A DNA stretch of 64,000 nt from the NCBI GenBank assembly GCA_002104905.1, contig MCFE01000219.1, positions 60,252-124,251 on the forward strand, read 5' to 3'. This DNA is from Basidiobolus meristosporus CBS 931.73 (lineage: Eukaryota; Basidiobolomycota; Basidiobolomycetes; Basidiobolales; Basidiobolaceae). Of this stretch, positions 35,291-46,053 are shown in pieces. The translations under genes were made by a program, and so were the position numbers. Under the pieces are notes generated by a model, which was not told where the DNA came from, searched no databases, and saw only the letters and a list, made by a program, of their open reading frames with translations. The stretch's first letter is position 1; each line of letters opens with the position of its first letter.

Positions 35291-37826
35291 TTACCATATA
35301 CCTTGTACTACTGGTAATGTATACATCTTGCAAATATATGCTTGGTTGTCACCACTTCTGCCATGAATACCTCCTGAATATCTGCAAAGTACTTCTTGGT
35401 AATTAGCCAATATATTCCTTCCCCCTGCTAGATATTGTTCCCCCTGATAGGTGCGCTCTGACTTTTGTTTGTGTGAATTCCGTATTGAATGGTGTAGAAG
35501 TTGGGTTGTGACCATGAGAAATCCGGCATATCTTAGTATAGCTTTCTTGATAAAAATTAGTTGCTTGTTGCACCCAATGCAACTTTGCATTACTCAACTG
35601 ATTACCCACACATTAGGGCTGCTTAGCTTCTTAATGCCATGGGTATAGGTGTCTCCATATGCACATTTGTCCTCAATATTTTCCAACTCTTTCTGGCTGT
35701 CCACCATGTGCCAACTCATCACATCCATGACAGACTTGAAGGTAATATTCTTGATGAGATTGGGATATAATGGTACCTGCAACTTGACTTGTCTTCCTAT
35801 CTCCTCACACATTTGCTCCATAGGAAACTCCCAAATGGTGAAGCAAGCCCAATATTCTCAACACACTACGCAAGATGGAGTAGAGAATGGATACAGTAGC
35901 GGCAGAGATCTATGTGCTCAGCTTTATGCTTGTAGTATAACCAATCAAATCCTGTCACAAACTCCTCACACAACAGCTGTAGATGTGTCAAGTTGGCGTT
36001 GGTTATCCGCTTCTGGATAAATATTCCTACAATGTCCACATATGACTCCCAATGCTTCCAATGTACTCTTGGTAGGAATAGCTTCAGAACACCACTTGAA
36101 TAAATACATATCCAGTTCATCCAGTCTTTGCATTTGTATTGTTGCATATGCATATGAATACTAATAGGAGCCCATGAGAAATACTTGGGGTAGCAGAAAC
36201 TCTGTAATATATTGCCAATTCTTTCAAATTTCTCCGGTATCTTGAAGGACTCATTTAGCTTGAAATGCTCCATGTGCAACTTGGTCATGAGTATAGGGAT
36301 ATTGTTGAAATGCAAATGCATTGCTCCCAGTGGAAAGCTTTTGCTCCAACAGATACCCTCTATCTTAAGTATCTCTGGTTTCCAATTGATTCCCTATTCT
36401 GGCCAATGACTTATAGCTTGCCCACTTTGCTGCAATTGCATGCTTACTTCTGTACATTCTCTCTGTGGAAAGATGATATTCTTAGTGCTGGTGTTTGGGT
36501 AACAATAATGTGTGTGAGTTATGGAGTAAATCACCTGGATCTTACACATTCAACAGCAATACCGTCCATTATGCCCAGAAAAACCTGCTATCTTGCTGAT
36601 GGCTGGGGTATCTCCAATGTAGATAATAATTTGTGCTTTTACATGATGGCCATTTACCATTATCCTGCTGGAAAGCATACAAAATTCATCCAGTAATGGA
36701 TACAGGTAGCTATCCAGGTTGGACAGTGATTTAGGCCCAGATACCAGTGAGACTACCATCAGATTATTGCTCTGATACCATAAGATGGGCGGCAGATTCA
36801 GATCAATGAGAATCAGTGGCCAGCAGGATTTGCTGGTAGAGTACTTGCTTAATGAGAATCCATCAAGTGCTAAAGCAAAGGCATGGTCATACATACCTTC
36901 AAAGTAGCCCTTGCTTCTAGGCTGTTTGTAATGTTTGCCATCAAATATATTGGATATGTTTTTGCTTGATTGATACTGAGTGTGGTACTGTATAGCTTTG
37001 CAATATTTGTTGGACTGCATCAGCTTCCTCAGATGGGGCATGACTGGAATATATCCAGAGTGTGAACAGCGTTTTCCCTCAATGGTGGTAGAATCCTGCC
37101 AATTTGTACACATTGCAGTGGTAGTATTTTTGGATGTGAGTGCCATGCAACTGTTAACACATGCTGGAATCAGGACAGTCTCTGTTTCATATGTTGCCAG
37201 CCACATGACAGTTGTCCACTTGTACCATGTACAGGGTAAGTTGCATCCTGGTATGATTTTGCAAAGAAGTAGTAATAAATCCTCAAAGCCCCCATTACTG
37301 ATATTAGTGGAAACACACCACTTCTCTAGCCACAATATTACATCATTCACTAATAGATGGATTAATGTGCTCACTTGGCTCCATAAAGTATCCTTGGCAT
37401 TTGTTTCAACAGGTGTTGACTCATTGCCTATAGGGATTTGACCAGGCTCATATGTGGTTCTGTTGTTAGGGGAGATAGGCTCAAAATCCCTCAGTGAACC
37501 TTTTTTGTCAGAGCTATCACTATGTGTGCCATATTCAAAGGCTGAGGTGTGCCTAAAGGTGTCACAAGCTCACCTGACTCAGTTTGCACAAGGTGACAAA
37601 GACAGCCAGGTGCTAATATAGAAGTATCAACTGGCTAGCAAGATAATGTTGGCACAGTAGTGACCAATGAATGGTCATATATGACTTGGGTGGCAAAATA
37701 CTGGCCATGATCCTTGTAATACTTCCTATGCTGTCTGTGTGCTTCATGGCTGAGAGGCTTGCCACAATAGATACATGGTCTTTTTTCTCTTCTCTTATGG
37801 CATTGAGTCAAAGTAGTCTTGTCCAT
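35291..37826 (-). pseudogene. Tnp2-type (CACTA/Plavaka-like) transposase relic
   Basis: Minus-strand pieces read in order. The start at 37826 encodes a Cys/His finger (CIYCGKPLSHEAHRQH). Near 36.9-36.6 kb come LALDGFSLSK, SCWPLILIDLNLPPILWY and VSGPKSLSNLDSYLYPLLDE, then IYIGDTPAISKIAGFSGHNG. These are hallmarks of the Transposase_21/Tnp2 domain, where the Asp of LALDGF and of GDTPA are expected catalytic residues. After a TGA at 36550-36552 the frame continues (MCKI...), with another stop near 36.39 kb. It then passes FKIPEKFERIG and FPMEQMCEEIGRQV, the latter like the FPMER block of fungal Plavaka proteins. At least two nonsense codons and other breaks make it inactive. A TnpD-like role (cutting TIRs) is inferred from the family. 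Confidence 0.75.
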
Positions 37827-38048
37827 GAGGCAAACAGTTTGACCTTGTACAACATAATGCTATTATATCACTTTTTGGTCAATACTCATGTGAACTTAAG
37901 ACAGTCTTGTATTTGAGACATTGTACCTACATAAATGTAAGATTCAATGATGACCCACCATAGTAAGCATTATAAATAAAGTTGTGGCACCACATACACA
38001 CGTATATGTAACACTACTTCCCATTTGGTTTGACTCACTTCCATATAT

Positions 38049-40109
38049 ATGCCACCAAAAAATAAAGCAAAGTTGTCTGGTTCTCAACCAATCCCCACCA
38101 CTGATGGCAACAGAAGAACAGTTGGACAACAGCTTGCTCTGACATTCAGTGTAACAAGTGGGGCTACATCCAAAAAAGGCCCTGTGGACAGTGAGCCCAT
38201 TGAAGGTAATAATGTGGACTCCTCAGGCTCTCAGTCAAGTAGACAATTGAGAATCACTGCAGAGCCACAAGCTGACCATTATGCTCAGGTAGATAAGAAT
38301 GTAGCAAATGCAGCACCCTCAATTGAAGACCAGCAAGTGGCCATAATAACATCACTACCACCCATATTAGCAAGTATGTTGTCAGCTCATACCAAAGCAT
38401 TAATGAAGCAATTAGGTGCAGTGACTGATAGGATAGATGCAATGGCCCACAGAAATCAGAAAATAGTACAGAAACAGGATGAGCAGATAACACATGTAGA
38501 GCAATCAATATCTCAGGTAGAGAAAGCAGTATCTTTACTGCAAAGAAGGAACTCAAGTAGCTCAATGTCACAGCCAAGAATTGAGCCATTTCCCAATGTA
38601 ACAGCAGAGGAACACTGTACAGTCTTTGAAGCACAACAACAGTGCCCAAAGATAAAGCCCACAGAAAAACCTATCACAGCATGGGAGGGAGACAATGTGG
38701 TGTTTATACCAAAGCCTAAAAGTCAAAAGACATTGAAGATCCATGAAGCTGTTGAGTACAATAATGAGGAGTGGGCTAATATACAAGAGGCCTTCAGAAG
38801 TCTAGCATGCCATCACCTTAAGGCCAGCATACCATGGGACTATTGGGAGCTCAAGGCCAAGCAGAATGCACTTGACTTGTTCTATGAGCATTATCCTGGA
38901 TTCAAACAGGCAAACAGATTTTGAGCCAGCATTGGTATGCTAAGAGAGTATCTTAAGAATAGCAGAAACTATCAAAGGCAGAAGAACAAGGGTGCCATGG
39001 CTAAAAACCAGCAGCTTCCTCAAGAGCCTGTTACAAGCAGGGCCAAAAGCTGCAGACAAGTGTCAAAGAGATGTCAGGTAGCTGGAAGAGTGCCAATTAG
39101 GGACAAGCAGGCAGACACATATGCACCAGCACAACATTTATCAAGGAAAAAGCATAGTACCACTCAAGAGGCACCCAGTCAAAGTATCAGTGAAGGACCT
39201 GGCAGTGATAAAAACCAGCAGCTTTTACAGGAGCCTGTCACAACTATGATTGAGAGCTCAAAACAAGCAGAAAAGATATGTCAGGTTGCCACAAGAATGC
39301 CAGCAAGGGACAAGCAGGCCAAAACAGATGCATCAGAGCAGAATTTATCTAGAAGAAAATGTAGTTCTTTACAAGAAGCACTCAAACAAAGTAGCAGTGT
39401 AAGACCTGGCAGTGATAAAGGAAAAGGTAAAGGGAGATGTTTCTACCCTAGCCTGAGACAGGGAGGCATGCAAAAAAAATTGCAGTTCTTGCCAATTAAT
39501 GCCACAAGCCAGGAACAGACTGAATCCCATCATAACCAAGAAGAATTACCAACAAGAAAACAGCTGTTTTCACAAGAGTTGGAAGCGCAGCCAGTTGAGC
39601 TACACTCCAGCAAGGCAGATGAGCTTGCTGAAAAAGGCTATTTGTATACCACAGCCTCCTCATCCTCCATTGTTGACAGAGTGGAGATCCCACTGACAGG
39701 CAAGGCTACAATGTCAAGAGCTCAAAAGACTATCACAATGCCTTCAGTGGAGTTTTGGATCATTAATAGGCACACCAAGAGGTTGCAGCACTTCTTCAAG
39801 AGCAGTGCTCAAGAAAACACACTGGAATATTGCAAGAATTTATTGCAAAGACTGACAGATGAGGAGCTACACCTTGCAGTGCAGGCTGAAGACCAGGACA
39901 TGTGGGAACCAGTGAATGAACAGTGGCATAAAGCTGTTGGGTTCCTGCCAATGTTGTGGAACCGGAGCATTATAGCAGAAATACTTATTGAGTGGTGGAT
40001 TTTAATGGAGTTACTTGTTGAGTGTGGGGTTGGGCTTAAAGTTAGTGTAGGGTATAGAGACTTGTATAGGTCAATGCAATTGGCAATTGAGGTACCACTG
40101 AAGTTTTAA
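38049..40109 (+). CDS. Second gene of the DNA transposon (coiled-coil protein, split by TGA)
   Basis: Two frames, 38049-38924 (291 aa) and 38937-40109 (390 aa), lie in the same phase and are separated only by a TGA at 38922-38924 and three sense codons, so they are one ~686-codon unit. The first part is Ser/Thr/Gln-rich and then forms a coiled coil (KIVQKQDEQITHVEQSISQVEKAV). The second holds a 69-residue tandem repeat (39004-39417) rich in Lys/Gln/Ser and ends in a hydrophobic, Trp-containing region. No family is recognised. By analogy with TnpA of CACTA elements it could bind subterminal repeats, but that is inference. It is opposite in strand to the transposase, and both start within 225 bp of each other, so they may share a divergent promoter. 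Confidence 0.55.
39004..39417 (+). repeat. Tandem 207-bp (69-codon) duplication
   Basis: Two adjacent units (39004-39210 and 39211-39417) start AAAACCAGCAGC and end in GGCAGTGAT. Each encodes KNQQLxQEPVT...RDKQA...LSRxK...GSD. The units differ at many codons but keep length and frame, so the duplication is older than the TGA that breaks the gene, or was under selection. Confidence 0.85.
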
Positions 40110-41809
40110 TGGAAATAAATCAATTTATACACATGAAAAGTAAGAGAAACAGTTGACTCAGGAAGTAAGGAGTGTGAAAAAGAGGCAATAGCCAACCAAT
40201 TCACACAAACATAGGAGACAATAGAGTGTCTGGGATCAGAAAGTGAGCAAATTGGCAGGGAACCAATCAAAAGCCACTTATACACTGTTGTGATGAAAAA
40301 TTTTGACTAAGTATTTTGTGAAATCTGGGGTGCAATTATTTTTGAACAGTCTCTGGATGGCATCCCATTGGGATCAGTACCTCTTAGTCACAGGACTTTA
40401 GCTTTGTGACTACCATTTGACTGGATTATCTTAATAATTTTTCATAGGGAATTCTTGCAATTCTAGGCTCTTGGTGATTGCTTGAGTCCATAGAGAGACT
40501 TTTTAAGCTTGCAGACTAAATAGGGATTATCTTGGTCAACAAACCCATCAGGCTGGTTGATATACATGTCCTCATCAAGTTCTCCATTCAGAAGTACAGT
40601 TTTTCATTCATTTGATGCATAAAAAACTTATATTTGGCTGCAGTAGCTAATATCTATCTGATGAAATTAAACTTGGCTACCAGTGCAAAGGTCTCAGTAT
40701 GGTCAAGTCCTTTTGTTTGAGAGTATCCTTTGGCCACAAGTCTTGCTTTGTATCTTTCAATTGTATCATCAGCCTTGTATTTTGTCTTAAAGACCCATCT
40801 GCATCCAATTGATTTTCAGTTGATTGGTAATTTGATTAAGTCCCAAGTTTGATTTTCCATTTGGGCCTGATATTCCTCAGTCATTGCAGATCTCCAAAAC
40901 TTTTCCTGAGGGCTATTTAGGACTTCTTTTACAGTCTGGGGCTCATCAATATGAACTGAATAGGCATAGGCACAGTTTGTACCCTCATTGATATAGTAAT
41001 TTGGGCTATTTCTTGTCCAGTTGGATCTCTGGGCATTTGATACTGGAATAATCATTTCTGGGATATTCTGGGCCCTGATTCATGCAGAACCATGGTTGAT
41101 GAGTCCTCTGGAATGACAAAGTTCTCATTGTCTTGCTCTGTTTCAATGCTGACTATTGGTGGACTTGAGACCAGATTTTTATCATCACCTGAAGTCATTT
41201 TTTGTGAGAATATTGCATTTTCATCAAACAACACATCCCTGTACTTGATTAGCTTCTTTGATTTGGTATTGTAGAGTCTGTATGCTTTACTATAATTGCA
41301 GTAGCCAAAAAATATGCATTTTGCACTTTTTAGTTCAAATTCTGACTGATTTCCAGGCAGTGTCTTGGCATATGCTGTACACCCAAATATTCTTGGATAT
41401 TCTGCACTTGGTCTGTATCCATACCATGCTTCAGATAGAGTAGAATCACAAAGTATTCTGTTTTAACTCCTATTTTTAAGGTATACAGCTGTTGCAATGG
41501 TTCAGCCCAAAAGTCAGAGGATAATTTTTGATCATGGATCATAGATCTTGCCATATCAATTATTGATCTGTTTGCACATTTTGCTGTGGGGAGTATGGTA
41601 CAGTAGTTACTTGCTTTATCCCATGAGTTTTGAGAAGTGGATGAAGAGTTTTGAAGTATATTCTCCACCATTATCAGTGCATATTTTCTTGATTTTTTCA
41701 CCAGTTTCTCTCTCCATCATGGCAATAAACTCCCTGAGCTTTGACAGGGCTTCTTCCTTTCTCTCCATTAAGTGGATCAATGTGTATCTTGCATAATTGT
41801 CAACAAAAG

Positions 41810-42425
41810 TGTAAGAAAAGTATATAAGGGAGGCTATCCCTCAGCAATAAGTCACCATCCCTTTTATCAATATTCCAACTTGTTGATTAGTGTGGTCACT
41901 GCTACCTGCTGCTACCTGAACTTCAAACCCCAGATTACAGGACACTCCCAGGAAACCATGCTGACAGCCAACGGACCTTGGAGGCACTACTTGTGAGGAA
42001 TACTCAGAGTAGGTATCTTTTATTATACTTGATTCTTTCCCAAGTTTGCTCTTGTACAGGCAAAGATACTTTTCTGTCTTTGTAACTATTGACCGCAGCT
42101 GCATTCTGATCAAGTCCCTACTGGTGGAGTTTACAGTGGCTTTGACTTTGGAAGCTTTAGTACATTGTCATCTCAAAGGATGCTGAACCCAGCACATACT
42201 TTTGTTAAGATGCCAACTAAGTTGGGGATTGTAGCTCAATAGTTTTCCCTTGACAATCTTATGGCTTTATTCCCCATCACATTAGATTAGAGACAGAACC
42301 CAAGTACTTGTAGCAAGCTTTTGCCAGAGGTTATTGCACCCAGTGAGCAACCCACACACAAGACACTTGAGAAGTGTTGGACATATCTCTCCCTTGGACT
42401 TATACACCACCACAGTGCAAATAAT
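41810..42425. other. Unidentified ~615 bp insert/replacement in copia copy 2
   Basis: Copia homology stops after the codons for DDYTRYTL (about 41.80 kb) and resumes at the HINFDY region (about 42.43 kb). About 180 bp of integrase are gone, replaced by sequence not seen elsewhere in the window. It contains TATATAAG at about 41.82 kb and could be part of another LTR or element; no ends are clear. Confidence 0.55.
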
Positions 42426-43417
42426 CAAATTTGATATGCCCAAATCTCTAGTGCCAAAGCATTGATGTTTCCTCATTTAAGTTACTTATATTGGCTTCCA
42501 GATATGATGGAATATAAGTCAACCTGTATAGATTCTGATCTCTGATACCTAAAGCAATACAAGCACCATTTTGATCAGTGATCCTGTATCCAGAACTGCA
42601 AAAGCTGACACTGAGTCCTTCTGCAGTGGCCTGGCTTACAGATAGTAGGTTCTTGGCTATTCCTGGTACAAAGAGTACTTCCTTAAAGGTCAGTGTATTG
42701 CTTCCTTCACTGCTTTTGAGGTTTACTTGGATAGTTCCTTCTCCCACTGCATCAAGTGTTCTATTGTCACCCATGAAAACCTTCTTGATTGGAATTTCTT
42801 GGTATTAGATAAAAAGTTCTTATTGGTGTGTTAAATGTTGAGATGCTCCAATGTCAATGTACCATGTCTGAGAATCCTTGTTTGTGGTCATATATAGTGC
42901 GGATATGAATAGTCTATTGTCAGTTGTTGCAGCATTTCCATATTCAAGCTTCTTTTGCTAATTATCTCTCTATTTGAGACACCAGTCTGATGTGTGTCCT
43001 TTCCTTTTGCAGTAGTTGCAAAGCAGGTTGCTGGTGCCTTTGTAGGGTCTTGGGTACCTCCTTTGTTAGTTATCATTGCTTATTAAAGCATTTTCTTCTT
43101 CCTTCTCATTTGCACTTGATTTTCTTAATTCTTCATCCAGGAACCTTCCATATACATAATTTAAGGTCAAATCTTCTGTTCTGGACTCTAGGGCTGATAC
43201 AAGGCCCTGAAACTTGTCTGCCAGACTCTTCAGGATAGTAACTATCACATCCTCATCAGTAGTTGGTACACCCACAGATTCCATCTAATCCACCAGCAGG
43301 GTAATTCTGTTAATTAGATTTTTCATTTCTTCTCCTGGCTGCATCTTTGTAGTAAAGAATTTTTGTCTCAGATACATTCTCTTAGCAGCTGAACATGACT
43401 GGTAGGTGTCTTCTAAT

Positions 43418-43766
43418 TGTTGTAAGAGTCTTGGAGATATTGGAAGTGATTGGGAGGACAAGTAGATTATGTGGTTTTCACTTAATGATTTATTGAATGT
43501 AAAAGTAGTATTTATACTTTTACCTGGTCTTGGCATTACAAACACATAGAATAGGTTAAAGAAGGTCCCAAGAACATGTGTGCAAAGTTTGGGGCTGTTT
43601 GGACAACTTTGAGAATTCTCATGTTCTGGGTACCTGGTATTTTGGTGAAAATATTCTAAGTAAATCCCAACAAGGAGTTTGGTCAGTATTCTCTAGGATT
43701 TGAAGGTAATGATCTAAGTGACTAAGTTAGGTGAATATTTAGGTGGAAATACGAATTTTTACAACA
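43418..43766 (-). mobile_element. Solo copia LTR nested in copy 2
   Basis: A 349-bp reverse LTR (TGTTGTAAGAG to TTACAACA) inside gag, flanked by a perfect duplication CTAAT at 43413-43417 and 43767-43771. It is nearly identical to the LTR at 32894-33242, so the insertion and the LTR-LTR recombination that left it solo are recent on the island's scale. Confidence 0.92.
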
Positions 43767-44078
43767 CTAATGCCTTCCAGGCATTCTTTGCTGTTTTTGC
43801 TCTTGAGCATTGAATCAGCAATTTGTCTTTAATATTAAGGCAAATGCAGTTAAAGGCACTTTGTTCTTTCTTCTGATACTCCAAGTCTTCCTCTCCCATG
43901 CTTTTAGGAGGGCATTCTTCTCCCATAACAATATCCCAAAGGCCTCTTTCTTGTAGAAGCCTCTTCATCCTCACCTTCCACACTTGGTAGTTAGATCCAT
44001 CCAACTTTCAGCAGAGGGGAAATTCCAGTAATAGCAGTAGTAGCCAGTGCAGAGAGTGACAGCTTGGGGCCCATAGCC

Positions 44079-44424
44079 TGTTGTAAGAGTCTTGGAGATA
44101 TTGGAAGTGATTTGGGAGAACAAATATTTATGTAGTTTTCACTTGATGATTTATTGAGTGTAAAAGTACTATTTATACTTTTACATGGCCTTGGCATAAC
44201 AAACACATAGAGTAGGTTAAGGAAGGTCTCAAGAGCATGTGTGCAAAGCTGGGACTGTTTGGACAACTTTGAGAATTCTCATGTTCTGGGTACCTGGTAT
44301 TTTGGTGAAAATATTCTGAGTAAGTCCCAACAAGGAATTTGGTCAGCATTCTCTAGGATTTGAAGGTAATGATCTGTGACTAAGCTAGGTGAGCATTTAG
44401 GTGGAATTACAACTTTTTACAACA
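44079..44424 (-). mobile_element. 5' LTR of copia copy 2
   Basis: A 346-bp reverse LTR directly beside the diverged primer-binding site of copy 2 (GGCCCATAGCC just left of it on the plus strand). To its right lie 30 bases that resemble the untranslated leader of another family member, followed by more LTRs. Confidence 0.88.
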
Positions 44425-44454
44425 ACAGAGAGTGCCAGCTTGGTGCTCACAGCC

Positions 44455-45051
44455 TGTTGTAAGAGATTTGGAGATTTTAGATATAATTGGGGAACTAGTA
44501 GATTACTTAGTTATCACACAATGATTTATTGAATACCAAAGTAGTTTTTATACCTTAACATGGTCATGACAGAGCAAACTTGTAGGTTATGCTTAGAAAG
44601 ATGTAAAGAGCATGTGTGCAATGCTAGGGGCTGTTTAGCCAACATATTGAAATCCATGTTTTTGGTAACTGACAATTTGGTGAAAATACACCTGGAAAAT
44701 CCCAACAAGGAACTTGGTCAGGATTCTCTTGTTGTAAGAGTCTTGGTGATATTGGAAGTGACCTGGGAGGACAAGTAGATTGGTCCCAAGAACATGTGTG
44801 CAAGGTTTGGGGCTGTTTGGACAATTTATCTAATTTTCATGTTCTGGGTAAATATTCCAAGTAAATCCCAACAAGGAACTTGGTCAGTATTCTCTAGGAT
44901 TTGAAGATATTGATAAAAGTGACTAAGTTAGGTGAATATTGAGATGGAATTACAAGTTTTTACAATAACTCTAAGACATGTGGGTAATAAGCCAGGTGAC
45001 TAAGTTAGGGGAATACTTATGTGCAATTAAAAGCTTTTACTACAATTGGGT
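44455..45051 (-). repeat. Older LTR split by a second LTR
   Basis: Outer LTR in two parts (44455-44729 and about 44968-45051), beginning TGTTGTAAGAG and ending TTACTACAA. The inner LTR is 44730-44967 (TGTTGTAAGAG to TTACAATA) and lacks about 110 bp after ACAAGTAGAT. Flanks TCTCT and ACTCT suggest a 5-bp target duplication. The leader-like bases at 44425-44454 show the outer LTR once belonged to a full element. Confidence 0.75.
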
Positions 45052-45315
45052 GAACAAGTAAATATTGTAATTCTCACTAGATGTTATATTGCATGCAAAA
45101 GTAGCAATTATACTTTTACATGGCTTTGGCAGAATAAACATGTAGAATATGCTCAGGTCTCAAGAGCATGTGTGCAAAGTTTGGGGGTGTTTAAACAGTT
45201 TTGAAACATTTCATATTCTGGGTACCTGATGTGTTGGCAAAAATATTCAAAGTAAATCCCAATAAGGCTTTTTGCCAGAATTCTTGAAGAATTGTCAACT
45301 ATGATCCAAGTGACT
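45046..45315 (-). repeat. Truncated copia LTR
   Basis: Reverse LTR sequence from the GGGTGAACAAGTA region through ATACTTTTACATGG and AGAGCATGTGTGCAAAG to ATGATCCAAGTGACTAA, where the foldback element begins. Its first ~35 bases and its last ~35 bases are missing. Confidence 0.65.
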
Positions 45316-45319
45316 AATA

Positions 45320-46051
45320 GACTTGTTCCGTTGGATAGTGCCACATTGAGCCATGAGTGCCAAATGATGCCATAGTGTGCCAGGGAGGCTAAGTGAGCCT
45401 ATACTTGGCCACAGAGTGTGAAACATAGATCTGCATCTTCATGCAAAGCAGCCCCTGTGTTTCACCAATTGTGTTGGAGGAAATCCATTTTTTGACCTTT
45501 TTTTTTAGGTCAATGTTGTGCAGGATGTGTAAGAGCACAAATAGATTGAAAATATGCATTTGGTACTCAATACCCATGGCACTCTGAATCTAGCTCCTGT
45601 GGCTTGTAACATGTCACAACAATGCATGGCACTATCTTGGTCCACTGGTACTATATGGCACTATAAGTGCTTTGTATAGATCTTACTTTAGGGCTAATAA
45701 TTAAATATAGTGCCAGATAGTACCAGTGGACCAAGATAGTGCCATGCATTGTTGTGACATGTTACAAGCCACAGGAGCTAGATTCAGAGTGCCATGGGTA
45801 TTGAGAATCTGATGCATGTCTTCAGTTCTTCTGTGCTCTTACACATCCTGCATAACATTGATCCACAAAAAAATGTCAAAAAATGAATTTTCTCCTGCAT
45901 CATAGGTGAAACACTGGGGCTGCTTTGCATGAAGATGCAGATCCATGTTTCACACTCTGTGGCCAAGTATAGGCTCACTTGGCCTCTCTGGCACACTATG
46001 GCATCATTTGGCACTCATGGCTCAATGTGGCACTATCCAACAGAACAAGTC
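45320..46051. mobile_element. Foldback element with 345-bp inverted arms
   Basis: Left arm 45320-45664 and right arm 45707-46051 are inverted copies over their whole length with few mismatches and small indels, around a 42-bp spacer. Outer ends read GACTTGTTC and the complement, and a TA flanks each end (45318-45319, 46052-46053), a possible target duplication. The motif TGGCACTAT/ATAGTGCCA recurs several times within each arm. No open frame of note. It is a non-autonomous foldback or long-TIR MITE; the source family is unknown. A transcript through it would form a hairpin of about 345 bp. Confidence 0.9.
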
Positions 46052-46053
46052 TA

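Larger units (their letters stand above)
34307..40448. mobile_element. 6.1 kb DNA transposon with TIRs (CACTA/Plavaka-like)
   Basis: Its ends are inverted copies: CCTATGAAAAATAATT at the left and the complement of CCTATGAAAAATTATT at the right. Each is preceded outward by the palindrome GAATTC (34301-34306 and 40449-40454), which may be a 6-bp target duplication or part of the repeat. A subterminal block with GATCCCA then AGAGACTGT occurs in both ends. Inside are a minus-strand Tnp2-type transposase relic and a plus-strand second gene. The element cuts copia copy 2 within RT; removing it rejoins the frame to within three bases of copy 1. A solo copia LTR lies inside it. The superfamily call rests on the transposase, since the termini are not CACTA. 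Confidence 0.85.
40449..44078 (-). pseudogene. Copia copy 2, 5' half (gag to RT start)
   Basis: Minus-strand body from the gag start (about 44.0 kb, MDGSNYQVWKVRMKRLLQE) through gag, protease, integrase and the beginning of RT, where it stops at GAATTC (40449-40454) against the DNA transposon. The zinc knuckle is intact (CNYCKRKGHTSDWC), unlike copy 1. It shares with copy 1 the 13-bp deletion beside PYSPQQN (about 41.59 kb). It is interrupted by a solo LTR (43418-43766) and has a foreign segment at about 41.81-42.42 kb in the integrase region. Several further stops are present. Confidence 0.88.

Noticed and set aside
38254-38786. Antisense frames over the transposon's second gene (Leu-rich)
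   Set aside because: Low-complexity complements of the Gln/Ser/Lys-rich plus-strand frame.
39716-40109. The C-terminal part of the transposon's second gene as a host gene captured by the element
   Set aside because: It is in the same frame as the repeat region and has no independent promoter or recognisable host family.
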